From NCBI RefSeq assembly GCF_000429945.1, contig NZ_KE386994.1, positions 1-54,288 on the forward strand: a stretch of 54,288 nt of DNA. The letters are read 5' to 3'. This document shows positions 1 to 9,285 of this stretch, in pieces (the stretch's first letter is position 1; each line of letters begins with the position of its first letter). The notes under the pieces are model-generated. The model had not been told where the DNA came from and did not search any database. It saw only the letters and a list, made by a program, of their open reading frames with translations. Made by a program: the position numbers and the translations under genes. The DNA comes from Desulfogranum japonicum DSM 18378. GTDB lineage: Bacteria; Desulfobacterota; Desulfobulbia; Desulfobulbales; Desulfobulbaceae.

Positions 1-103
1 CATTACCCGGCTACGGCTCGGTAGCTCATGGGAACCGCCTAGTGCGGACCCGCATGCTAGGTGGTGTGGGGGCTGGGGGAGAGATTCCCCCGGCTACCTG
101 ATT
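1..103 (+). mobile_element. 3' end of a group II intron (domains V and VI)
   Basis: The sequence folds as the last two domains of a group II intron on the + strand. Domain V: a 9-bp lower stem (34-42 with 57-65, one G-U pair), a two-base bulge TG at 55-56, a 4-bp upper stem (43-46 with 51-54) and a GACC tetraloop. A CGC triad lies at 36-38. Domain VI: a G-rich stem (75-80 with 86-91) extended by 69-74 with 92-98, leaving A96 unpaired as the expected branch-point adenosine. The 3' splice site should therefore fall near 102-103. The intron body and its reverse transcriptase, if present, lie left of the window. A CGC triad is common in IIC-type introns as I recall, but the class is not settled here. 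Confidence 0.8.
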
Positions 104-254
104 CTGGCGCAAGGCACCAGGGCAAGGTGCTTGACGAAGTCAGCACCGCGATTCATGGCGACGCAGTCGCCATGAACGACAACATCTGCGGCTTGACCGC
201 AGAATGTTATTGTTGGAATTAAGTCTCGCGTCCCCAGGAACTACGGGCCGATTG

Positions 255-3200
255 TTACGCGGTCCACCAAGCTTCTCTGTCGAGCTGAGAAAGGGCCTCC
301 TCAAGCCGCTGTATATCGCAGGTGAGATTAAGTGCGTCAGCAGTCCATAGGATCTCTGCAATCCCAACAATTCCTAGTGCTTCAGTCAGCTTGCCGTGCC
401 AAGCTGCCAGCTCTTGGAGGCCAACAATCTCGGATCCGTTCCATTCGCTGCGAGGAAGAAGCTTGGATTCAAGTTCGGTCAAGAGGGAGAAGCACTCTAC
501 CAGCATAGGACGGTCCCGCATTGCTTCCCTAGAGAGGTTTGTGAAGCTCTCGAAGATTTGCCCACACCGATCAAGTACGTTTTGGAGCACTGCGCTCAAT
601 TCATCTTGGACTTCTCGGATATAGCTCTGTGCGATGCCCGCGCCGAGGTCGTCTAGATCATCTCCGAAACGCACGAAGTCAGCGAAGTGTCCGCATTGTT
701 CCCAGAGTCTTGCGAGCGCATCAGCAAACTCACGAAACTCCTGCAAGCGAGGGGGCACCCACTGTTCCAGGTCGAGTTGTCGCCACGCTGCGTCCGGGAT
801 GGGAAGTGGTACATGTCGGTATTTACTCTGGGCCACACTGGCGCTTGAGTACACGGCACCCCAAAAGTGGGGATAGGCGAGTTTTTGAAGGCTCTTGCCC
901 GCAACCAGAGGAACGGCGACGATCTGTCGCCAATTCAAGTCGGCGACTAGCCTGTTGTTGTCGTTGGAGCGGCAGATCGCGAGTGTCTTTCTGAGACATT
1001 TTTCAAGAATGTAGGAAATATCAACCAGTCTTCCAGGATCGCGAACATCGCATGTGATCCAGAGAGTGGGATTATCCTCCCAGCGCGCTCTTGTGTCAAA
1101 TATCCGGAAATTGGCACCATCCCGGCTTATCCCTGTGAGACGTTTGTCCAGTTGCCGTCGTAGGTTCGCAAGCGTCTTCTGAGTGTCGAGTTCAGTCAAG
1201 TGCTTCGTCCTGGATCGTCGTGCGGTTGCGTTGTTCGTACATCCAGGTCGTTCCAGGAATTCGTTCCATAACAGGCAAAGATTAGGAATGTCAGATGATT
1301 CACGTAAGGCCAGGGCATGGTGTTCCTGCGTCTCAGTCCTTTCCCCGAGGATTCTTTCGATTTCACGCTGGAAGGGCGAAAGTGCTTTGCAGAAATCGGC
1401 GAGGTTCACCATTGTGAGGCGTCGTCCCTTTCCGTCGAAGCCTGCTTCTTGCAGTTGTGCTACGAGCTGCTTGCGTTCCTTCTGGCAAGTGGCTTTTCCA
1501 AGCATGGAGTTTCGCAGGAGAACAGCCGGAGCCTGTGTCAGAAAATTACCGAGCGGTTGTGTGTACTCCTGAGCCGCCTTACTGAAGTTTCTAGAAACCT
1601 TTTCTCTGGCATGCGTTTCGTTTCCATATCCTTCCGGCCGTGGTCTTTTCTTGCCGCTTCCCGGATCGAGGCCCCATTCATCAACCGCGCATTTCGGGAA
1701 AAATTTGATACGGAAACCGGTTGCCTTCAGGCTATCCCACCGTTCAGTTGAAAGATGGTCAGAGAGCAGATTGACGGTTTCCTTGCTTCGGTAGTATGCG
1801 AGAATTGCGGATCTCAGTTCGGCGCACATCTCAAGCACCTCTCGCCTGAAATTCAGTGCATCTCTGGAGAATTCCGCCCACGTCGGGACTCGAAAAGCAA
1901 GGGCGCCGAGTTGGCCAAATAGATGGTTAAGTTCCGGCCCCCATCGAGGCAGCAAATAATGCTTGAGGATTCCCTTCTCCGATTCATCGTACTGCGGATC
2001 AAGTAAGCCGGTTCGGTGCCCGATGCCTTTGCTCCTATATCGCTCCTTGAAAGGCAGAATATTGTGAACAACTTGTAGCTTCGAGACTACGAGATCATTC
2101 AGCGACACAGGTGTTTTCCCTCCGTCTCCGTCAGCCAGGAGCCCACGCTCTTCACGGGAAAGGAGGAAGCCGCTGGATATCTCCTCATCACTCTCCGAAA
2201 ACTGTACGATCCGAAGGTCACTTCTAAGCCTTGTGAGCAACTTTTCATGGTTTGCAGCAAACCAGCACTGATACCGGTCTCCCCATAGTGTCGCGACTCC
2301 GATACACGCTTCACCAAGGGCTTCAATCTCCGGGGCAGCTATAGCTTCCGTCAGGAGATCTTCGTTGACCCATTCTTTCGCAACGTGTTTGATGCCCAGA
2401 TGGCCTACCCAGAAGCATGCTTCTCCAAGGGAACTCCACTCACGGTTTGTTTCGGGCTTTAACAGTGTAAATTCTCGATTCCGTATGAACTTTTCAAGGC
2501 GGCCAAAGGCACGTTTCGTATCGGTCTGTCGCGCAGCGAAGCCGCGTGATGCTTCAGCAGCATTAGCTCCGAGTTCACCCAAGCTTCCGAACATATCGGC
2601 CGTGTTGATGTCGGCGATGCCGGCGATGTCGAAATGGAGCATGAGGTGCCAAGCCTCGTTACACCGGGCAAAGGCGTCCTTGATCACAGCTCGGTTCTCT
2701 GTCACGTACTCCGCCACCCCAAGCCACAGCAGCGCCCGCATGCATCCGCATAGGCCTGTCCAACGCCTGGGCTGGAACGCATTGACGGCTTCCACCACGG
2801 CCTCTCTCGACTCCGACTCATAGAGAAAGGCGCAAAGCAAGAAGCGCTCAAGATCACGTTCATCAATAATCGGGAGGACGCGCATCGCCGTGGATACCCA
2901 TGGCTGAACATTGTCATCTGTAAGGAATGCCGCCAAGAACCGGGATCGGATTGGATGTAGGGCGACGACATACCTCTTGTCTTTGGTCAGGCGTAAGAAG
3001 AATTCCTTCTCGAAAGATTCAAGCACTCTGAGGGGTTCTCTCACGTTCGCCTTCTCGGTCAGCCTCAGCACGTCCACCTGTGCTTCGTACGCCGTGGCGA
3101 CTGATGCAAGGCGAAGCAAATCCAATTCTTGATCCTGTATCCTGCCACTGCGCGCTGCGTCCTGAAGGTTGGTAATCTGCGACCTAAGGCGATTTTCAAG

Positions 3201-4514
3201 CGTATTGTTGCTGCGAAGGAAATGAACGAATTCCAACAGCGGTCCCTGCCCGCCAAAGCGCGTCCAAGCATCAGAGAAGTCGATCACGTGAGGAATGTCG
3301 TGAGCAGAGCGTAAGCGGGTGTATATGCGCTCGGCCTCTCTTTCGTCGAGACTGAGCTCAATGTCACGGTAATCGAGATCAGGGAGTCTTGCGAATCCTC
3401 GTCGCCAATCCTCCTCGCGGAGAGTTGCCAACACTCGGACATTCGAGCACGGCGCGAGGAATTTGGCCAGCTCGATCCACGAGGTGCCGCCCGGTTGAAC
3501 ATCGATACAGACTAATAACTGTGCTGAGGAAGCTTCTGCGTGTCCAGCTAGGGCAAGAGCGATGCTGCGGGCGTGAGCCTCTCCCTCTATAAGGTCCACT
3601 CGATAGCGCCATGCCTCCGGGTAGTAGTCATAGGAGTAACGATACGCCAAGGCGGTCTTCCCCTGGCCCGAAGCACCATGTACTATCGTTAACTGTGATT
3701 CGTCGAATGCTGCGTGAATCTGTGACAGAAGTTGATCGCGTTTCACATCCAAGCCCAGCGCTATGTGCTCGGGTCGAACTGCCACTCCAGAGGCGAACTC
3801 AACGGCGAGTGTATGTCGTTGCTCGCTCGGCACATTGATGTCCTCGATCGGCCGTACCGAGGTGTGCCATTCTCGGTGAAATGCTGCGCGTTTTGATAGA
3901 AACTCGCCGATGGATGTCACTCTGTCAACTATTTGGCGGCGGTCAAGTAACTCGCGGTGTTCCGCAGCCGAGTAGATCCACCACCATAGCGCCTCAAGCG
4001 CCCGCTCAGGGGCAATTCCCGTACACAGCGCCGCAAGCGCACCTGTAACGTCACGGGTGACAGTGCTCTCTTCCACCTGCTCAAGACGAAGGGCATCTGC
4101 AATGCCAGCCGCCGTGCCTTTAGCATCCACGACGCCCGCGATGTAGTTGATTAGGTTCTGCCTCTCGCGCACACTTCGCTCATCCAGTGCGGCTGTCAGC
4201 ACTGGCCCTATGGGACCATAAGAAACAAGCGTGACAGGAACCCCTTTGTTTCTCTTCACGAGTTCCTGCATGCGCAGGAAAAACGGTTTGCCGAGGGACG
4301 ATGGCGAGAGCGCCGCACTGTGAGCTTTGACTTGAACTGCCTCTAGTAACTCTCCGTCCGCTGAGTAGACGGCCAGATCCTCTATTCCTTCCGGTTGAAA
4401 GTTGGAGCCTGTGTCGGATTCGAGAATTCTCTTGAGTGCGTAAAGTGACTGAAGCCGGAACCCTCGATACGTGGGACCGGGATCATCTATCAGTTGTTTG
4501 GGCTCGCTATCCAT
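255..4514 (-). CDS. Large STAND-type NTPase with DUF4297/Cap4-like nuclease N-terminus (Avs-like defence protein)
   Basis: This is a protein of 1419 residues. I start at the ATG at 4514 rather than the in-frame TTG at 4550, because a GGAG lies upstream of the ATG. The N-terminus has GFRLQ (18-22), then ED (45-46) and QVK (61-63), the order of active-site elements in the DUF4297/Cap4 dsDNA nuclease group. A Walker A GASGQGKT (280-287) and a hydrophobic Walker B-like strand ending in D (about 334) mark a STAND-type NTPase. The remaining 1000 residues are helical and Trp/Leu rich, and probably form the sensor. Nuclease-STAND-sensor architecture is that of Avs antiphage proteins, which cut DNA after recognising a phage protein. 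The gene stands alone between a group II intron end and decayed genes, in higher-GC DNA than the core, which suggests recent transfer. The exact subfamily and function are inferred. Confidence 0.7.
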   Translation of the reverse strand: MDSEPKQLIDDPGPTYRGFRLQSLYALKRILESDTGSNFQPEGIEDLAVYSADGELLEAVQVKAHSAALSPSSLGKPFFLRMQELVKRNKGVPVTLVSYGPIGPVLTAALDERSVRERQNLINYIAGVVDAKGTAAGIADALRLEQVEESTVTRDVTGALAALCTGIAPERALEALWWWIYSAAEHRELLDRRQIVDRVTSIGEFLSKRAAFHREWHTSVRPIEDINVPSEQRHTLAVEFASGVAVRPEHIALGLDVKRDQLLSQIHAAFDESQLTIVHGASGQGKTALAYRYSYDYYPEAWRYRVDLIEGEAHARSIALALAGHAEASSAQLLVCIDVQPGGTSWIELAKFLAPCSNVRVLATLREEDWRRGFARLPDLDYRDIELSLDEREAERIYTRLRSAHDIPHVIDFSDAWTRFGGQGPLLEFVHFLRSNNTLENRLRSQITNLQDAARSGRIQDQELDLLRLASVATAYEAQVDVLRLTEKANVREPLRVLESFEKEFFLRLTKDKRYVVALHPIRSRFLAAFLTDDNVQPWVSTAMRVLPIIDERDLERFLLCAFLYESESREAVVEAVNAFQPRRWTGLCGCMRALLWLGVAEYVTENRAVIKDAFARCNEAWHLMLHFDIAGIADINTADMFGSLGELGANAAEASRGFAARQTDTKRAFGRLEKFIRNREFTLLKPETNREWSSLGEACFWVGHLGIKHVAKEWVNEDLLTEAIAAPEIEALGEACIGVATLWGDRYQCWFAANHEKLLTRLRSDLRIVQFSESDEEISSGFLLSREERGLLADGDGGKTPVSLNDLVVSKLQVVHNILPFKERYRSKGIGHRTGLLDPQYDESEKGILKHYLLPRWGPELNHLFGQLGALAFRVPTWAEFSRDALNFRREVLEMCAELRSAILAYYRSKETVNLLSDHLSTERWDSLKATGFRIKFFPKCAVDEWGLDPGSGKKRPRPEGYGNETHAREKVSRNFSKAAQEYTQPLGNFLTQAPAVLLRNSMLGKATCQKERKQLVAQLQEAGFDGKGRRLTMVNLADFCKALSPFQREIERILGERTETQEHHALALRESSDIPNLCLLWNEFLERPGCTNNATARRSRTKHLTELDTQKTLANLRRQLDKRLTGISRDGANFRIFDTRARWEDNPTLWITCDVRDPGRLVDISYILEKCLRKTLAICRSNDNNRLVADLNWRQIVAVPLVAGKSLQKLAYPHFWGAVYSSASVAQSKYRHVPLPIPDAAWRQLDLEQWVPPRLQEFREFADALARLWEQCGHFADFVRFGDDLDDLGAGIAQSYIREVQDELSAVLQNVLDRCGQIFESFTNLSREAMRDRPMLVECFSLLTELESKLLPRSEWNGSEIVGLQELAAWHGKLTEALGIVGIAEILWTADALNLTCDIQRLEEALSQLDREAWWTA

Positions 4515-5666
4515 AAGTATGTATTGACTCCCGGCTTGAGCACAAAGCAACCTTGTAGAAAGTTACTAACAAGTAGTTATATAGTTTCTCGATAACATAC
4601 ACCCTTTATGAACGGCCAAGCCGACCTTGTACCTACACAGTGGTACGTCATTTTTGTTAAATAGAAATATATAGAAATCTAGCCATACCAATGAGTTGGT
4701 GGCATAAATCTATAAAACAACCTGGTGTTGATAATGTCAAATAACTTATTGGTTGTTTGCTCACTAATAAACACATTTTGAATGTTATAGAGTTTCTTTT
4801 TATCTGTAAAGGAGCTCTTCCTGCTATCTGCATGGGTACTTATTGAGGGGGCGAGGGGAAGCCAATAGTGTTATGGCGCATTATTTGGATAAATTGCGGA
4901 AAAACAGTCCAATATTTTGAGCGTTTCTGTTGCAGCAGGGGGTGATGAGTTATTTTAGGTGATCGTCATTCGTTTACGGTGATATCTTCTTCAACGCTCT
5001 TGATCGTTTTTCCGATTCGATTGAAAAGACAGAGAAGATTACAGTAGCGGTGATATCGAATGCGCACAGATCCTTCCCAAGATTTGGTTGAATAGATTTT
5101 TGCTCGTTCACTGCATGCAGGGTACAGAGCACCATGGCGAGGTGAATACGTAACACCTCCCTCGGTTTCTTCCTGTCTTTTCATTAGCCAGAAAGTTGTC
5201 TTATGTTTGGTTGTCTTTTTCCAATCTCTCACCCGCAGTATATCCCCAGCCACCAGAGACATGAAGCTGGCATCCTAATAATGCTAGCCTTTTCCCTGGG
5301 TTGATGTCACAGACCTCGTTAATCCACATATTCTACACACAGATGTTTTGCATATTCTTCTGTTGCTGTAGCATTTCGGCGCCAGCCACCGGAATCCAGA
5401 ACCTTGCGGTCCAATTTGCTGGTGAGCATATCTTTGTAGTGGTGAGTGTCGCAGATGTAGAGTCCTGTCCCGCCTGGAATTGGCCGGTTTGTTCCGGGGT
5501 AACGATCCACATAACGGTAAACGGATTAGCCCTTCGACTAGAAGCCACCTTGTAGGGTACTCTTTTACATGGATGGGCTAAGCAGAAATCATATACCTCT
5601 GAGGTACGATACCCCATGGCATCCTGTACAGTTAGCGTTATAGGTATATATTTCCCACTCTATCCT
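4515..5666. other. AT-rich intergenic stretch, no convincing intact gene
   Basis: About 1.15 kb upstream of the STAND gene. Only short overlapping frames occur, mostly on the minus strand (about 4966-5262 and 5319-5617). The two at 5319-5617 read plausible protein-like sequence in alternating frames, as expected of a frameshifted remnant, but I recognise no family. The promoter of the STAND gene should lie at 4515-4700, which is very AT rich. No specific site could be supported. Confidence 0.5.
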
Positions 5667-6662
5667 TTATTCATCTTCCCACAGTATTTTTACCAAGGCC
5701 TGAAAGGTGACTGCAACTCCGCTACTGATGTACCAACAGGTCTGCTTCAGTCCCCATCCCAGTGCATTAATGTAATAGACAAATCCATCATCCTGGTTAT
5801 CGACGCCAGCTACAAGAGTAGCGACCTGGTTATCTCCACGGATCACAGCCAGGGCCATGTCAAGGAGTGCTGATTCTTCTTCGGTTGATGAAATATAGCC
5901 TTCCAGTGGCAGCACCTGTTCAGGCACCTTTTCCAGAACCTGTCCAATGGTGGTTTCACTCTTGGGAAAGTATGCATCACCATGAAATTCCAGTAATGCC
6001 TCAACCACAGACTTCCTGGAAGTTACGAACATAACTGCGCATGCCGGATCATCTGGAGCATACCTGTTTATCAAAATGATTTTTCAGGCGCATATTTTCG
6101 GTACCGCATTGGGCACATTTTCCCATATTGCTTTTTGCCATGCATTCTCCGTTGAACAGCACGTGTTTGTTTTGCTGGTTCATGCATTCAATGCCACCCA
6201 CAATTTTTGCAGATGCGTTTGGAGATAGGCCTGATGGTTGTTGTACCGCCATGTTTTCATTGAGCACCCTGAGCTCTGCCAGGATCTGAACCAGCAATTC
6301 ATTCGTATCTATTGTTTCCCACCTGGGTATGTTTGGCAACTGAACGGCCAACTTCTTCATACACCTTACGCTGTATTTCTTTGATGTCGTCAATTGATTT
6401 GCCAGCATCTATTGCTGCGTGAAGGTGGGCTAGTTTTTCATAATCAAGCAGTTTTTCTTCCACCATGGAATCAGCAGGCTTGGTAATGCCAAGGGTATGG
6501 CTCTTCATCCAGGGCTGCCGAGAGGTAGCGGATTATTCCGCGGTAAGCACAGCCAAGACCAACCTGATGCATTGCCTCAAATAAGTTTCTGAGGCGCTCT
6601 ATCTGGCTGGCATTTTGACTGTCAGTGCAAGGAAAAAGAGGCTCAGCTGTCCACCTTTGCAA
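5667..6662 (-). pseudogene. Frameshifted remnant of an unrecognised gene
   Basis: Four overlapping minus-strand frames follow one another (6662-6471, 6508-6299, 6408-6049, 6074-5667). Each reads like normal protein and takes over where the previous one ends, so the simplest reading is one former gene of about 330 residues broken by three frameshifts. Visible traits are a helical acidic stretch (around 6340-6470), a two-cysteine CAQCG motif near 6100 that could be half of a zinc site, and an acidic C-terminal part. I do not recognise the family. The alternative is several tiny genes, but none has a good ribosome-binding site. It lies inside the island bordered by the decayed integrase. Confidence 0.45.
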
Positions 6663-7629
6663 TGTCCTGATATCGTAGACCTTGAGAATATTTTTACCGT
6701 TCCAGCACCAAGGTTATCCATTGTCAATGAATAGGACTGAAGCGGTGTCATTCTGCGCCCTGATTGCGTCATTGTCTTGATTTACCCTTGTGATATTGTG
6801 AAGGTATGGAAAAGCAAAAAAATGATATTTGCTGGACAGGCAACGCCCTCCCCGCTACTATGCATGTGCGACCAAACATAGAGCCAAGATGGTTGGAGGG
6901 GAGGGGATGCCTGTTTCAGGCAGCTTTTTCCTTATTGCTGGGACTTACCCCATGTACCGGCTGTCCCCAAAAATCTGCAATTCCTTGCATCACTTTCTCC
7001 TGTCGTCTTGCTCCATTGATATCCATGGTGACAATCGTCGCGCTATTTAGGTCAAGCGATGCTGCCAGGCGGTTTATAGCACCTCATCCACCGCCTTTCT
7101 CTTGGATGGCCTGACAGAGTTCATCGTGCTCTATGAGGTTGGTTTTGTTTTTCATTTCAACGGGGAGGGATAGATGAAAGAGATAGTCCACTCTGAGCGA
7201 TTGTACCGATGCCCAGTCACAACTCGGGAAGAAACGCTGTCCATTAGAACAACCACCCTGAGCGTGAAAAGCAGGATCAAAGAAGATGCTGGAAAAGAGA
7301 TTACACGAAAGAAGGTTTGTATAATCATGGACTGCACAGGTTTGCATGATTGCGATGTTAGAATTGTTCATGGAAACGCACTGAGTCACGATTGGTCGCA
7401 ATGTCCGGCGATGGAAGTCTTAAAAACATCGTGAAAGATTTCCTGATGATAACTCTTTCCGGAATCTCAATGTCGTACGAAGGATAAAACAATCAGTGTA
7501 TTCAAGAGTTGAGAAAAAATCTCGATTTCCTCAAACTCAAGCACTGGTGTGCAAATATGGTAAGCCTTACATGTGGAGAGCTTATTATCATGGCTGCTCT
7601 ACTTTTTCGAGGATGTGACAACTACCCTA
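6663..7629. other. Decayed stretch with a possible transposase fragment
   Basis: No intact gene. On the minus strand, about 7070-6920, a frame interrupted by a TGA at about 7084-7086 reads LDLNSATIVTMDINGARRQ, which resembles the strand-and-DDE-Asp region of ISAs1-type transposases (LDLxGxxVTIDAMG). The match is short and should be taken as a hint only. Plus-strand frames at 6806-7114 and 7174-7434 look like shadows. The region appears to be the eroded interior of the island. Confidence 0.35.
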
Positions 7630-7869
7630 ACACAGGGGGGACCATATATAGATCTGAAATCAACTTTATTATTGGCAAAAAAGAGAGCTGGGATCACCAA
7701 GAGAATCACCCCTCATGTTTTTTGTCTTGCCTTTGGCGTTCATTCCGCAGAAAAGGGAATCCACCTTAGATCAATCCAGGAAATGATGGGTCACTCAACC
7801 AGCCAGGTCACAGAAATTTATACTCGCCTGGCGACCGAGCATCTATTGAAAGAAATCGATAAATTCTAG
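7630..7869 (+). pseudogene. C-terminal remnant of a tyrosine recombinase (phage/island integrase)
   Basis: The frame ending at 7869 contains TPHVF, then ekGIHLRSIQEMMGHST and TEIYTRLATEHL, the C-terminal catalytic box of XerC/phage-type integrases. The GHS histidine and the nucleophilic Tyr (EIYT) remain. The invariant Arg of the HxxR motif is Cys (HVFC), and the N-terminal three quarters of the protein is absent or scrambled upstream. The product should be inactive. It points straight at the 3' end of tRNA-Leu, 60 bp away, the classical arrangement of an integrase beside its attachment site. The left junction of the island was not found in this window. Confidence 0.75.
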
Positions 7870-7889
7870 TGTAGCAAGTTGGAAAATAA

Positions 7890-7924
7890 AAAAGGGTTCA
7901 GCGTGAAAACGCTAAACCCTTGAA
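7890..7924 (-). terminator. Rho-independent terminator after tRNA-Leu
   Basis: AAGGGTT-CAGCG pairs with CGCT-AACCCTT around a TGAAAA loop. Read on the minus strand the stem is followed by a run of T (TTTTTTATTTT), so it terminates the tRNA transcript. It also lies just after the integrase remnant on the other strand. Confidence 0.8.
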
Positions 7925-7929
7925 ATTTT

Positions 7930-8016
7930 TGGTGCCCGGAGCGAGAGTCGAACTCGCACAGTGCTAGCACCGAGGGATTTTAAGTCCCTTGCGTCTACCA
8001 GTTCCGCCATCCGGGC
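7930..8016 (-). tRNA. tRNA-Leu (anticodon UAA)
   Basis: On the minus strand, acceptor GCCCGGA pairs with TCCGGGC, followed by A and an encoded CCA (7930-7932). The anticodon loop is CTTAAAA in an AGGGA/TCCCT stem, giving anticodon UAA. The long variable arm (CGGTGCTAGCACTG) and GTTCGACTC T-loop are typical of a class II leucine tRNA. The 3' end faces the integrase remnant, so this gene is the likely attB target of the island on its left. Confidence 0.97.
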
Positions 8017-8165
8017 ATCAGCGCCCAAAAATATACACCCAACCTGATAATTTGTCAAAGAACATTTGCGTATCTGTGCTCTATTCTCTGTAGCGCAGCG
8101 GGAAGGTCTGTGATAAACTATATGGCTTTTAGTTATTATTTCAATATATTCACTTACGAGACTGC

Positions 8166-9155
8166 ATGCGCAAGGTAACCGTTATAAGTCTGCTTTTCAT
8201 CCTGTTATTGTTAGGTGGAACAGTAGGTTACATGTTTTTGGAAAATACGGGTTTTTGGGAAGGAATGTACCTGACCATTATCACTGTCTTCACCGTCGGA
8301 TACGGGGATATTGTCCCCATTCATGCTGGCGGGAAGGTGTTTACAGTCTTTCTGGTCATTACCAGCGTCAGTTTTGTTATGTACACCTTCAGCAAGATAA
8401 CAGAGACAATGATTGAAGGTGAATTGCGTGGTATTTTCAGGAGAAGAAAAATGACACATCAGGTCTCCCGCTTGCGTGACCACTATATAGTCTGCGGTTT
8501 CGGACGTATTGGTAGAGAGATTTGCAAAATACTTGAAGAGCATAACAGAGAATTTGTAGTCATAGAAAAAGAAGAAGAGGTAATACACGATATAGAAGCG
8601 AGTGGATATCTGGCCTATCAGGGCGAGGCCTCAGATGATGATGTACTCCTGGCTGCCGGTATTAAAAGGGCTAGAGGGTTGGTCTCTGTTGTTTCCACTG
8701 ATGCTGATAATCTGTATATCACTTTAACCGCAAGGGGCATAAATCCGAATCTGTATATCATGACAAGATCGAGCGGAACACCAGGCGTAGAGACTAAACT
8801 TATGCGGGCCGGTGCTTCAAAGGTTATCTCGCCATACTCCATAGGTGCAAAGAGAATGGCTCACTTGATTGTACGTCCTACGGTAAGTGATTTTATTGAT
8901 CTGACAATGGGGGCAGGAGAACTCGACCTGATGATGGAGGAGTTGAAAGTGAGTCACGATTCGGCTTTGGTCGAAAAAAACCTCATCGATGCGGAAATTC
9001 GAAAGAAGTATGATGTGATTGTGGTCGCCATTAAGCATGAAGATGGTACCATGGAATTCAATCCTAAACCTACCACTATTATCCGCGCCGAGGATATTCT
9101 CATAGTGCTTGGATCCTATGAAGATATTATCGGACTCAGCAAGGAGCTGGCCTAA
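8166..9155 (+). CDS. Two-TM potassium channel with RCK (TrkA-N/TrkA-C) domain
   Basis: 329 residues. An N-terminal membrane helix (5-24), a pore loop with the K+ selectivity filter TVGYGD (43-48) and a second helix (57-78) form a minimal two-TM channel subunit. Residues 104-225 are a Rossmann-type RCK domain opening with GFGRIG (111-116), and 235-329 is a TrkA-C ligand-binding lobe. This is the MthK-type plan: a tetrameric inner-membrane K+ channel gated by ligand binding to the cytoplasmic RCK ring. The gating ligand cannot be read from the sequence. The gene is single and convergent with pdxJ, with a shared terminator between them. Confidence 0.92.
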   Translation: MRKVTVISLLFILLLLGGTVGYMFLENTGFWEGMYLTIITVFTVGYGDIVPIHAGGKVFTVFLVITSVSFVMYTFSKITETMIEGELRGIFRRRKMTHQVSRLRDHYIVCGFGRIGREICKILEEHNREFVVIEKEEEVIHDIEASGYLAYQGEASDDDVLLAAGIKRARGLVSVVSTDADNLYITLTARGINPNLYIMTRSSGTPGVETKLMRAGASKVISPYSIGAKRMAHLIVRPTVSDFIDLTMGAGELDLMMEELKVSHDSALVEKNLIDAEIRKKYDVIVVAIKHEDGTMEFNPKPTTIIRAEDILIVLGSYEDIIGLSKELA

Positions 9156-9247
9156 CCCACATTTTTATATGAAATGATAGTTATAAAAACTATATGCTTA
9201 TATTGAAGTGTATATGCTTGGGATGCACCCTAAGCTGAGACAAATAC

Positions 9248-9274
9248 GTCCCCAAGTTTTAAAAACCTGGGGAC
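9248..9274. terminator. Bidirectional terminator between channel gene and pdxJ
   Basis: GTCCCCA (9248-9254) pairs with TGGGGAC (9268-9274). A-rich and T-rich tracts lie on both sides (TTGTAAAAAAA to the right). It lies between convergent genes and can serve both strands. Confidence 0.65.
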
Positions 9275-9285
9275 TTGTAAAAAAA

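Noticed and set aside
7084-7401. 105-codon minus-strand frame as a gene
   Set aside because: No start signal or family; the part after its stop hints at a transposase fragment, so the region is treated as decayed.
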